A DNA stretch of 64,000 nucleotides from Bin80 sp965220365. Lineage in GTDB: Bacteria; Bacteroidota; Rhodothermia; Rhodothermales; Bin80. The translations under genes were made by a program, and so were the position numbers. The notes below the pieces were generated by a model. That model was given only the letters and a program-made list of their open reading frames with translations. It was not told the origin of the DNA and did no database searches. This document shows, piece by piece, positions 44,364-54,200 of the stretch. The first letter of the stretch is position 1. Every line of letters starts with the position of its first letter. The stretch lies in contig OZ244823.1 of assembly GCA_965220365.1 (NCBI GenBank), forward strand, positions 2,294,001 to 2,358,000, written 5' to 3'.

Positions 44364-46817
44364 ATGAAATATAGCTTAGTAGGCCTGATGTTTATGCTGT
44401 CGGCATCTGCCTTGGGGCAGCCAATTTGGACAGCTGAAGAGTTAGGGCACCAAGATTGGATCAATGTCGTGATTTTTTCTCCCGATGGTACCAAACTGGT
44501 ATCGGGATCAAAAGATCAGACTATGCTCATGAGAGATGCTAATACGGGGCAGGAATTACGGCGCTTCATTGGTCATTCTGGCCCAATTCTATCAATGGCA
44601 TTTTCTCCAGATGGTGCACAATTGGTGTCTGCATCTGAAGATAAGAGTATTCGCCTATGGGATACAGCTACGGGGCGGGAGTTGATGCAGATTTCTGGGC
44701 ATACCGGGCCCGTTAATTCGGTAGAATTTTCTCCTGATGGAAGTCAACTCGTATCTGGAGCCGAGGACGAGAGTATCCGACTCTGGGATGCAGAATCAGG
44801 TGAGGAAGTGCAACGCTTTACAGGTCATTCCGGTCCGGTTAATTCCGTGAGTTTTTTTTCTGATGGAACCCGTTTCATTTCGGGGGGTGTGGATCAGAGT
44901 ATACGGCTTTGGGAGATCAGTTCAGGGCAGGAACTACAAAGTTTTACTGGTCACACGGGTGCAGTTAATGCAGTGGACATTTCTCCAAGTGACGCTTTAA
45001 TATTTTCGGGATCGGATGATAAGTCTGCTCGTCTATGGCGAGTGTCCGATGGACAAGAAATTCTTACACAGCCATTGATTCTCACAAATGAGGTTAGGTC
45101 TGTCAAATTTTCTGCAGATGGGGTCCGAGGAATTATAGGATCAAGTAACAATGAAATCGCTTTACTTGATCTGTCCGCTGGACGGTTGGTCACCCTGACT
45201 TTGCCTTACCGCAATCTTTCTTCACTCGCTTTTTCTCCAGATAATAAGCACATAGCTTGGGCATTAGGACAAGAGCTACAAAATCAAGTAAAATTGATAC
45301 CAACTTTTTTGTGGGATACAACTTCACAGGGGAATTCTGGCACAATAGTGGCCAAGAGGTTTGTAGCGCATACATTTCAAATTAATGCCATAACCTTTTC
45401 CCCAGACGGCAGTCAATTGGCATCGGCATCATGGGATGGTAATGTCCGTCTGTGGGATCCTGCTACTGGAAAAGTTCTGCAAACTTCTACAGATCCCTCC
45501 AGTTCTGCTTTATCTCTTTCATTTTCTCCAGATGGAGATTTTCTAGTTATTGGGTTTGCCGCGGGTGAAATCTCCATTGTGGAAGTAGCCTCGGGAAAGG
45601 AATTAATGCGCTATACTGGACGTACAAATAATGTACTTTCTGTTGCTTTTTCCCCAAATGGTGCTCATTTTGCCTCCGCAGATGCAGGCGGGAATATCCG
45701 TCAGTGGGATGCAGTTACGGGGCGGGAGTTGAGGCAGATATCTGGGCATACCGGGCCCGTTAATTCGATAGAATTTTCTCCTGATGGAACTCAACTGATT
45801 TCGGGATCAAGTGATAATAGTATCCGCTTATGGGATATAAAAACTGGGCAAGAGATCCAAAGCTTTAAAGGGCATTCTGGTGCTGTGACCTCTGTGAGCT
45901 TTTCTCCAGACGGCACCAAGATGGCTTCCGCTTCGGAAGATGGGGGGATTCGCTTTTGGGAAGTAGATACTGGAGAAGAACTTCGAATTTTGCTAGGACA
46001 TTTTGCTCCGGTTTTTTCGGTGGACTTCTCGCCAGATGGTACCCAATTGGTTTCTGGATCAATTGGTGGGCATATAATCCGCTGGGACGTATCTACCGGA
46101 CGGGAACTTGAATCTCTGCAGCATGAAGCTCACGTTTTCTCTGTCTCTGTTTCTCCGAATGCAAATTTCCTTGCATCAGCTGGACGTCAGACTCTCAAAT
46201 TATGGGACTGGGATGCTACCGAAACAACTGCTCCCTTAGAGTTTGTGCAGAGTATTGCGGACCAAAGCTATCCGCGTTCTCAGACCATCACGCCTCTGAT
46301 ATTGCCAGCGGTTAATGGGGGGATTCCACCCATTAATTATATACTAAAACCAGAACTGCCAACGGGCTTGAATTTTAGTACGTCAACACGAACAATTAGT
46401 GGAACGCCGACAATGGTAACCGCTTCTCCTGTTGAGTATACCTACACGGCAACCGATGCGGGTGATGATACAAAAAGCTTACTGTTCAAGATTAATGTAT
46501 ATGATTCACCCGTTTCTATTGAAAATCAATCCTTGCCAGAGATTTTTACGGTGATTGGGAATTATCCCAATCCTTTTAAAAAAGCTACGCAAATCACCTT
46601 TGATCTCCCATGGCCAGCCCGTGTACGGGTCGAGATCATGGATGTAATCGGAAGACGGGTATTGACAATTCCTGAAAGTAATATAGCTGCTGGCTGGGCA
46701 CAGACAATTAATGTGGATGGTCAATCCTTGCCTTCAGGACTTTATCTGTATCGTTTGATTGCTAATTCGTCTTCGGGTAATTCACTCAAAGTGGGGCGCT
46801 TTATGCGAATTCAGTAA
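44364..46817 (+). CDS. Secreted WD40-repeat protein with T9SS sorting tail
   Basis: The protein of 817 residues starts with a signal peptide (S-L-V-G-L-M-F-M-L-S-A-S-A-L-G-Q). About fourteen WD40 repeats run from residue 30 to 620, with units like F-S-P-D-G-T-x-L-V-S-G-S-x-D-x-S-I-R-L-W-D and G-H-T-G-P-V-N-S. This suggests two seven-bladed propellers. An Ig/cadherin-like domain follows (about 635-710, with L-P-T-G-L-N-F and I-S-G-T-P), then a T9SS type A sorting tail (N-Y-P-N-P-F-K-K-A-T ... I-M-D-V-I-G-R-R-V). WD40 repeats are usually cytosolic, so export is notable. Several repeats are close copies of one another, which suggests recent duplication. Confidence 0.88.
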   Translation: MKYSLVGLMFMLSASALGQPIWTAEELGHQDWINVVIFSPDGTKLVSGSKDQTMLMRDANTGQELRRFIGHSGPILSMAFSPDGAQLVSASEDKSIRLWDTATGRELMQISGHTGPVNSVEFSPDGSQLVSGAEDESIRLWDAESGEEVQRFTGHSGPVNSVSFFSDGTRFISGGVDQSIRLWEISSGQELQSFTGHTGAVNAVDISPSDALIFSGSDDKSARLWRVSDGQEILTQPLILTNEVRSVKFSADGVRGIIGSSNNEIALLDLSAGRLVTLTLPYRNLSSLAFSPDNKHIAWALGQELQNQVKLIPTFLWDTTSQGNSGTIVAKRFVAHTFQINAITFSPDGSQLASASWDGNVRLWDPATGKVLQTSTDPSSSALSLSFSPDGDFLVIGFAAGEISIVEVASGKELMRYTGRTNNVLSVAFSPNGAHFASADAGGNIRQWDAVTGRELRQISGHTGPVNSIEFSPDGTQLISGSSDNSIRLWDIKTGQEIQSFKGHSGAVTSVSFSPDGTKMASASEDGGIRFWEVDTGEELRILLGHFAPVFSVDFSPDGTQLVSGSIGGHIIRWDVSTGRELESLQHEAHVFSVSVSPNANFLASAGRQTLKLWDWDATETTAPLEFVQSIADQSYPRSQTITPLILPAVNGGIPPINYILKPELPTGLNFSTSTRTISGTPTMVTASPVEYTYTATDAGDDTKSLLFKINVYDSPVSIENQSLPEIFTVIGNYPNPFKKATQITFDLPWPARVRVEIMDVIGRRVLTIPESNIAAGWAQTINVDGQSLPSGLYLYRLIANSSSGNSLKVGRFMRIQ

Positions 46818-46898
46818 TTCAATCATCTTCTAGGTACAACATCAAGAAGATCAATTAGGTTATCAAGCCGCTACCGCTACCATGTGTTTCAAGCCCAA

Positions 46899-46934
46899 TT
46901 CAATGCAACATAATTAACCTTATGTTGCATTGAA
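46899..46934. terminator. Perfect 15-bp inverted repeat downstream of the WD40 gene
   Basis: Arms TTCAATGCAACATAA (46899-46913) and its complement (46920-46934) with a 6-base loop, 82 bases after the stop. There is no T run. It may act as a transcript end or processing hairpin, or may be a mobile-element relic. Confidence 0.45.
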
Positions 46935-47299
46935 GCCGGCCAGATATAAAAACGCTATATGTGTGGCGTCAGATTTTGCCTAAAATGCGTTTGGGCGTAT
47001 CCAAGCGCGAGTCTATTGGAAGTTTTTCAGCGGCTTCCATATCATAGCAGCTCGGCAGATCCGCATCGGATTTTACCTCCTCATTCATCAGATCACCCAC
47101 TCGCTCCAATGCGTTTTGGCATAGCTATTTCGGCACGCTTTTGTTGGACAAATACCGCCGTGTATGCACCGCCGAAGGATGCTGTGTATTGAGATGATTT
47201 TGCCAGTTAGCCTGGCGCACGGCAATTTGAATCTCAGTATACAACAGGTTGCAGGAGGTTTCGTATGTTCCATCAAGGTTGTGCCCTTTCGGGCGGTTT

Positions 47300-47339
47300 A
47301 AAAGGCATCAATCCAGGGGTGGGTGGAGGCCTTTTTTTC
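47300..47339 (+). terminator. T-tailed hairpin (candidate terminator)
   Basis: AAAAGGC (47300-47306) pairs with GCCTTTT (47329-47335), and an inner TCCA/TGGA stem lies within. A run of T follows to 47338. No plus-strand gene directly upstream is recognised, so it may belong to a lost gene. Confidence 0.35.
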
Positions 47340-47534
47340 TAGTAAGTACTCTACTTTTCCGTCTTCTGCAGCGTCCGCGATCCGACCCGCCCGATCGCGC
47401 TCCCAAAACGCCAGATCAGACCGATTTTTGCTCAGAAATCAAGACACTCAAAATTTTGCTTACCGCACATTCTTGTCCGGCCGGTTTTGTCTCAATATCC
47501 AGCCCAAATGAGACAACCCGCCGGCAGAATATCC

Positions 47535-47559
47535 AAGCCCCCTGTATCTTATAGGTGAT
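47535..47559 (+). repeat. Solo fragment of the IS110 left end
   Basis: AAGCCCCC followed by TGTATCTTATAGGTGAT. The same sequence, with one extra C, is the junction of target and left end at the intact IS110 copy (27526 to 27501, minus strand). Similarity stops after 47559, and no transposase follows. It is best read as the relic of a second insertion of the same element type at a similar target. Confidence 0.7.
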
Positions 47560-47582
47560 CAGGGCCCCGTCCCCCCCAAGGT

Positions 47583-48026
47583 TCAGTCTGGAGCTGGCGA
47601 CACTCGTGCTACGTGGCCAGCGTGGATCGGAAGCCTGTAAATCCGATAGCGGGATTGTAGCTGATCCTTTGACGTAAGGTTTTGAAGAAACGCGTACCGC
47701 TCCAATCTGGCTAGGGAGCGATGGACTTTCTGCCTATTGATCCCTAAGGCCTCAGACAACCCCCTGACCGTTACACGCATAGTCCGATCACCGCTCAGCC
47801 AGTTGATGTTCTTGCAGATCATCCACGTTAGAACTTGGTGATCCGTTGCCCTGGCATCAGCACGGGGAATCTCCATAGACCCGTGTTCCGCTTCGCTCCC
47901 ACCAGCACTAAAGATCACCCTAGATCTCGACCCTATATCAGAGTCCGAATCGGGTAGGTGATTGTAACAGTGAAACGCCGCCCACTGAATTAACCGGCAT
48001 TGCTCTTTATTCATCGAAATGACCAT
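47583..48026 (-). CDS. Hypothetical protein with helix-turn-helix-like segment
   Basis: A 147-residue frame. Residues ~85-120 (V-T-V-R-G-L-S-E-A-L-G-I-N-R-Q-K-V-H-R-S) fit a helix-turn-helix with the second helix after G-I-N-R. The following R-L-E-R-Y-A-F-L-Q-N-L looks like the wing of a winged-helix fold. The N-terminal half, with I-Q-W-A-A-F-H-C-Y-N, is not recognised. It may be a small regulator of a lost element. It lies in the accessory region and has no clear operon partner. Confidence 0.45.
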   Translation of the reverse strand: MVISMNKEQCRLIQWAAFHCYNHLPDSDSDIGSRSRVIFSAGGSEAEHGSMEIPRADARATDHQVLTWMICKNINWLSGDRTMRVTVRGLSEALGINRQKVHRSLARLERYAFLQNLTSKDQLQSRYRIYRLPIHAGHVARVSPAPD

Positions 48027-48151
48027 TTAAGTATTCTTGTCACATCAACTGCTAAATGAAAAGAAAGTTCCGGAATCCTGGGATCGCGCCCTAGTACTCA
48101 TCTTCTGAGGAAGTCTGCCGGTACCTCCTCGAGCACGGCTCACATCCCCAC

Positions 48152-48529
48152 TCATCCATACAATTTCTTGTGGGCCTTGCGAAATGCTTTCTCCTGTTTG
48201 ATGTACTGTTCTGGGTTGTTGAGGTACCTCTCCAGCATACGCGTAGCACCACGCATATCATACGTTACCAGCCCACACCTCCGGCACCTATACGCGAGTG
48301 TTCCAGGAGGACTCAGGAAACTTGACTCGAGTCCCAGGGTTCCTCCTTCCTTTATAGAAACCGCATGCGGACATTTTGCCTGTAACCTCTCCTTGCGCCG
48401 TTTCCGCTTTGACTCCTGCCCCTGATTTATGTCGAAGGTATAAGCGAACTTCACTGTAACTACCTCCACCACTATCAGAATGAGCACTACACCCACCCAC
48501 CCCCAAGGCGTAGCCGGCAATAAATCCAT
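48152..48529 (-). CDS. Hypothetical single-span membrane protein with zinc-ribbon-like cysteines
   Basis: The 125-residue protein has one strong membrane helix (about residues 9-30), then a very basic stretch (K-R-K-R-R-K-E-R). A later region has a C-P-H ... C-R-R-C pattern that could bind zinc (C-P-H-A-V-S near 54 and Y-R-C-R-R-C-G-L near 82). The C-terminus is helical and basic. I do not recognise the family. Competing plus-strand frames in the same place lack such organisation, so this strand is preferred. Confidence 0.5.
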   Translation of the reverse strand: MDLLPATPWGWVGVVLILIVVEVVTVKFAYTFDINQGQESKRKRRKERLQAKCPHAVSIKEGGTLGLESSFLSPPGTLAYRCRRCGLVTYDMRGATRMLERYLNNPEQYIKQEKAFRKAHKKLYG

Positions 48530-48726
48530 AAGTAAATAGTGTGTCTTTGCACCTTACTTATGGCGACAGCTTTCTGGGGTTCCGATCTTTTGTACCCGGA
48601 TGCAGGTCCGATTCCAGAAAGTAGGTAAACATAATATTATTAGTTTTGCAAGAACCTCTAACATTCTGGATCATTTCCCTTATAACTCCGTTGAGTCTGC
48701 GTAGGTATACTGTCCGAAAAGAGCCA

Positions 48727-48918
48727 ATGGGAAAGCCGACAGACAAGGAGGATCGTGTACGCACAAATGAAAGTGCGCAAAATGGCACACGTCGCGTCGT
48801 GCATGACGGTCAGCATATTATTGATCAAGATGGTAAGATCAGCCCCAGTTCTAAGCGCATCTTGGAGGAAGTGAAGATACGGAGAGCGGAAGCATTAAGG
48901 CTCTTGGCCAATCACTAG
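48727..48918 (+). CDS. Small hypothetical protein
   Basis: From the ATG at 48727 the frame gives 63 residues, charged and soluble (G-K-P-T-D-K-E-D-R-V-R at the start, a helical end L-E-E-V-K-I-R-R-A-E-A-L-R-L-L). The frame extends upstream to 48646, but the added part reads like non-coding sequence. The family is not recognised, and whether it is expressed cannot be judged. Confidence 0.4.
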   Translation: MGKPTDKEDRVRTNESAQNGTRRVVHDGQHIIDQDGKISPSSKRILEEVKIRRAEALRLLANH

Positions 48919-49298
48919 TGAGCACTACAAGGTTAGGTTACGTGATGCCATGGAGGGTAACGCTATGGCTGAGGGTTCCCAGTCAAGAGTTCTCAACATA
49001 AATGCATTACTTTCGGCTCTTGGAAGGCCCTATCATGGCTATCATACACATATCTAGTGTCTGGCCATAAACCCGAGATCAGGGCTATGGTTTGTTGGGT
49101 TATGGGGTTTCGGGTGCTTCTTTTGGGGTTTTGTTTTCAAATTTTTGTATTGGGGTCTGTCCGTGGGAGGTTGAAGATTTTCGGGGAATGTTTGCAAAAG
49201 CGGGAATTCTTGTTGTGGTTCTGCGTTTAAGGGACTGCAGGGCCGGTTTTCATAAGCCGCCGGTCTGGTTTCGGAAAAATCTTCAACTATTTTTGATC
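48919..49298. other. Gap upstream of the decayed ISNCY transposase
   Basis: No gene is seen. The last part is G/T-rich and probably includes the left end of the ISNCY element, whose terminal repeat I could not place. Confidence 0.35.
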
Positions 49299-50733
49299 AT
49301 GCGAAATACCATAAACCGGTCTCCCACCCTTGGAGTGGTTCCGATTGAGGAGATTGAACTTGATGTGGATTCCCGGGATGATATTCCGCGTATTCTCCGT
49401 GCATTGCAAGAGATCTGGCAGCGCCCGGGTTCGCGAGACCAGATCTTGCAGGTGATCCAGGACCAGGTGGGGGACGGGGTGCGTCAGGATACGGGCCGTC
49501 CCGGGATGAGTTACTGGATGATCTTTGTTTTGTTGCTCATGAAACAGGCACTGAACATTGACTTTGACCGATTGACGGAGTTGGCGAATCAGCACCAGAG
49601 CTTGCGGCAGATGCTGCAACTGGATTTGTTGGATGGGCACACGGTCCGTTTGAAGCAGCAGGCCATCATCAAGAATGTGTCTTTGGTGAGCGCGTCCAGC
49701 TGGCAACGCATTAATGCGATGATCCTTGAGTTCGGGTACGCGGTGATGGCGCCCTCTGAGGCGGGGCCCGAACAGGTCAGCTGTGATTCGTATGTGGTGG
49801 AAACCGAAGTTCGCTTTCCCATGGATGTGCGGTTGCTCTATGATGCCACGCAGACGTGGATGAAGCGGTCTGCCAAGGCATGGGCCGCCCTGATACCGTC
49901 GCGGATGTGTCCGCTGACGGGCCTGGCGGCAACTGAGCTATCTGACACAGTCCCTGTATATCGCCTACCGGCGGGTTGGATCTGCCAAGCAATATCGATC
50001 CAACCCCGAAGCGGTCAAGGCGTATCTGAACCTCTGTACGCTGCGCATCAACAAGTGTCTGGCGTTGGAGGCCTTCGTCCGAGAGCGGTTTCCTGATTCG
50101 GGATGGGTGCAACGACTGCAACCCATCTCTGCACAGGCCCAGAAGCTTCATGAGCAGGTTCGATTGCGTTTGGTGGAGAAAGAGGTGATTCCGAATGAGG
50201 AGAAGATCTACTCTCTTCACGCACCTCATACCCGTTGGATCCGCAAATGCGCCCCAAAGAGGTAGAGCTGGGCGTTCCGGTCACGATCAGTCAATGCACA
50301 CTCGGCCTGATTTTGTGGTGGAAGATCATGTGGGAGGACCTTGATGTCGACATTACCAAGGAAGTCGTGGAAGAGATCACGGCCCGGTTTCCGAGCGTCC
50401 ACACCATCAGTTTTGATCGTGAAAACTCAGCAAAACCTGGAAGCCATCCAGCCTCTGGTGGAACATCCGGTTCTTCCCAAGAAAGGCCGTCGCAATCAAG
50501 CGGATCGTGCGCGTGAATCCACGCCCGAATTCAAGAAGGCCCGGAAGCAACATGCTCTGATTGAATCGCGAATTAACTGCCTGGAGCATCATGGAGGAGA
50601 TCGGGTACGAACCAAAGCAGGCAAGGACGGATTTGCACGAACCGTCGCCGCAAGTGTGGTTGCGACCAACCTGTGCCAGATCGGGAAGTTCTTGATGAAG
50701 CGTGATCAGAAACGCTTGCGAAGAGCCGCGTAA
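49299..50733 (+). pseudogene. Decayed ISNCY-family transposase
   Basis: The start M-R-N-T-I-N-R-S-P-T-L-G, then S-R-D-D-I-P-R-I-L-R-A-L-Q-E-I-W, G-R-P-G-M-S-Y-W and F-D-R-L-T-E-L-A-N-Q-H are typical of ISNCY transposases. The frame then shifts several times. Similarity moves to frame +1 near 49900 (W-R-Q-L-S-Y-L), back to the first frame near 50230 (P-K-E-V-E-L-G-V-P-V-T-I) and again near 50420 (Q-N-L-E-A-I-Q-P-L-V-E-H). It ends with A-L-I-E-S-R-I-N-C-L-E-H-H-G and V-A-T-N-L. At least three frameshifts make the gene non-functional. An intact relative would be about 470 residues. Confidence 0.82.
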
Positions 50734-51237
50734 CCGAGTCCGGTCACAATCCTTGAACGCGCCATTGGATTCCATTGATTGGAGAGGCCGAGGTGGGTCA
50801 AATGGTCGTGGAAACGAAAACAAAATCGCTCAATCAAGCCCTTGAACAGAGAAAACTTCTTAATGTCCAGGCACACCAGTACGTTCGGCAGCGAAAGTGC
50901 ATCACAAAAAAAATCGCCGAGCATCCGTACCGCAAGTTTTCCAAAATTACTGTTTAGCGACAGTTACGTAGTTTATAGCCACGCACTATGTATATGCTTA
51001 CATCGTAAATGGGCAAAATCATCTGAATACACAGACGATTCCCTTTGTTGCTATGAAGCGTCTTATAGCGCAACGGCATTCTATGAAGCGATGACTGCGC
51101 TGGGTGCCATGGAGATCTCATAAAAGGACCCGACGAGATTCCCGGAAACTGGCCAAGTCCTTTACGAGGGGCTTTTGGCGGAATGTTTAATTCCCGATAT
51201 GGATATGATTCTGGATGGGACCGTGGGGGCTTAACGA
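50734..51237. other. Gap between ISNCY remnant and giant autotransporter gene
   Basis: In 504 bases I see no supported gene. A 114-codon plus-strand frame (50779-51123) has unnatural composition and no family. The right end of the ISNCY element is probably here but was not identified. The region also contains the 3' flank of the giant gene, with no clear terminator hairpin. Confidence 0.35.
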
Positions 51238-54200
51238 TTAATACCGCAGTAATCCCTGTACATTCACTCCGAGGGTGCCCACCGTTGCCTTACGTCCGTA
51301 CGCCAGACCAAACACAGAGAAGGAAAATCGTTCCCATGAGCGGACTTCCCCTCCCAACCGATACATTATCCCCTTGGGAAGTTGCACCACTCCCAAGATG
51401 GACTGAATTGTACCATCTATCCACGGAATACTATAACCCATTTCCAGTTCTGTTCGGTGCATATTTTTTCCGAACGAAGCAGCATCCAAGATCGTCTGAT
51501 GACGGTATAAGGACATCCTCTGCCCTCTTCCCCATGATGGATGCAGACGCATCATTAATCCCTCGGATCTACTGCCTACCTGTAAGGATCCCGAAATACC
51601 CCATTCTGAAAATCCATCCTCTGCATGCATCACAAGCCCCTGTGTGCGGAACTCTCCCCGCAAGCGCCATGATGGATTCGAGAATCGTACACCACCGCCG
51701 AATTCCAGCCCCGTGCCTGTTTCAGCACTACCTCCGTCTTGACGTATGTTTATCTCGACATAGGGCCGGATTCTGTTCGCGATCTGTACGTTCGCTTCTA
51801 GGCCTGCCCGAACCCGGTACACCTCTGCCGTGATGTAGTGATCTTCAATTTCGGCATCCGACACTAAGATATCTCCATGATAACTGAGTCTGATAATACC
51901 ACCTGTCGCCACGGCCCGCCTGATTCCTATCGCGCCAAACCTGGATACGAGATTGCCTTCTAGTTCTGGCATCTCCGCCTGTCCACGACCTGCTCCGCCC
52001 GTCAACCATACGTCCCATCCCGCACGGTTGTACGCTACATACGGGTAAACTGCTGTAAGACCTGATGTGACATCACCAGACTTGTTGGCAACCTCAAATG
52101 ATCCGGCTCCCTGACTATGTGCCAGAAGTATACCGGCCAACCATCCTCCTTTCCAGCGGTAGTCCGCTCCCAAGATTCCCGTGTTGACTTCTCCATGCAG
52201 TGATAATGCATCATCTCCTCGTCCATTGAACTGTCGGAATGCGGCCTGTCCCCACACGCTGAATGATCCACTAGATACGGGCATACTCTGAGACATGCGA
52301 CAGCCTGCCAAGAGTTCGCCTAGAGATGGATCCCATGAAGAAGCTGAATACCAGATCTGTGCCATCTCTGCACGATTTGCTGCTGCACATACTGCGCCAT
52401 CTGTGGCTAAGCGGAATCTATTTCCAAGTGCTTCCACTATTTGCGCCAAAGCCGTTCGCACAAACCGCGCCGCATACGCTTCCAGAACTCCTTCATCGGC
52501 TGTGGTAGATTCCTGAATGGTTGCCACGCCCACCCCCTTCTCAATCTCTGCATGCTTGGCGGACATCAGATGCACACTGAATGTTTCTTCCTGCCAATCC
52601 AACCCGTCTTTTAAGAGCGGTACGGCAATTATAGCATCTATAATTCCTGACGCTATGGTTACGACTCCAGATACCGCCTCATAGTCTTCGCCTGCTTTGG
52701 CAGTCCCATCCCGAGTCCGGTACTCAGCCGACACCATCTGACGTTGTGGATGCGATAGAGATATCTGGAACCTAACCATGCCATCTTCTTCCAATACTAT
52801 TGCATCATCAATGCGGAGAACCGCATTCCTAGCGTCCTCCCGGATTGTACCTTTTCCCCTCGGACGTGCAATGGTTGCATTACCTGAGGGATCCGATAGC
52901 ATAACTGTAAAGTCCTCTGGACCCTCTGGAATGTCATCCTTGATTATTTGTATTTCAATCACGCCCCGGATTGCGCCCGGATCAAAGATTACAATCCCGC
53001 GTGATGCTGTATAGTCATCCCCTGCAATCGCTTTGCCATCTGAACTCGCATATCGTACAGTCACTGCCTGATCCGCAGGGCGATTAAGTTCGATGGGCAG
53101 TCGTAGTATTCCTGATTCTTCATATCCGTCATTGTCATAGACAGAGATCGTCAACGGTCCTAGTGGTTCATCATTATCAATGATCTTAACGTGGATATTG
53201 TGCGTCTCCCCGTCATAACCGCCTCCCGATGCAGTGAGCATTAACTCAGCCATGTGATCTGGATGATCCACATTATCCTCCTCTGCTGAAAGCGTGACGG
53301 TGTATGGCTTTTCCCAGTTTGTCGGATCAAATGTGAACAACGTTTGATCCAGTTTCAAGTTTGTTCCCACATACCCAGTGAAATTCACTGTCACCGTTCC
53401 CAATGGCTGTGCGGATAAATAGACATGAAATGGGTGTGTGCCGCCTTCTTCAATACTTATCTCATCTACGGCCTTAATCTGCGGCATGTCATCATCTGCG
53501 ATCTGTACATCAATCCTATGTGGTGTCAGCTCCCCATACCCCCCTCCTACCGTCGTCAATACCAGGGTCTCCGAGTTATCTTCAAAATCATCATCTTGAC
53601 TTGCCGTCGCTGTGATTGTCTTTGGTGTATACCAATCATCTGGAGTAAATGTTAGAGAGGTCCGATCCAGAGTAATATCTGTATCTGTGTCCTGATTAAT
53701 CCTCATCGTCACTGGCCCCGAAGGCAAAGCAACAAGTCTGACCGTAAAACTTCTTATGCCACCCTCTGGAATCTCCAGCGATTTCAGAGCCACGATCCCA
53801 GGTACCTCATCATCTATGATAGTTACCATCACTGCCTTAGAGACGCCAGTATAGCCCCCTCCAATGGCAGTCAATGTTACCATCACCAGATCATTCATAA
53901 GATCAAGATCATCCACGGCCGACAATGTCACATCCTGCTCCTGATTCCAGTCATCTGGCGTGAAGGTGCGAGTGATGGGCATCACCTCCAGGTCGGCTTC
54001 CTGGGGCCAAGTCATCTTTACGGTAACATTGTCTGACGGCTTTGAGGTCAGTGAGATAGGAAATGGTTGCGTCTCTCCCTCTGGCACCGACACGAATTCA
54101 TCTACATTGATCCCCGCATGACTGCCATCAATAATTTTTATCTCCACTTCAGCAGGATCTCCTGCAATTATTCCAGATGGAGGCGCTCCCAAGATCGCCG

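Larger units (their letters stand above)
46818..47582. other. Non-coding/remnant region after the WD40 gene
   Basis: No long gene is seen in 765 bases. It holds a perfect 15-bp inverted repeat (46899-46934), a possible T-tailed hairpin (47300-47339) and a 25-base fragment matching the IS110 element end (47535-47559). A short minus-strand frame near 47104-46985 (M-N-E-E-V-K-S-D-A-D, about 39 codons) has a purine-rich leader but no recognisable family. The region is probably built from decayed insertions. Confidence 0.45.

Noticed and set aside
48168..48506. Plus-strand 85-codon frame and an alternate minus-strand frame
   Set aside because: The overlapping minus-strand 125-codon frame has a membrane helix and ordered cysteines and is the better candidate.
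50779..51123. 114-codon frame after the ISNCY remnant
   Set aside because: Low-complexity, serine- and lysine-rich noise with no family motif. It overlaps likely IS end sequence.
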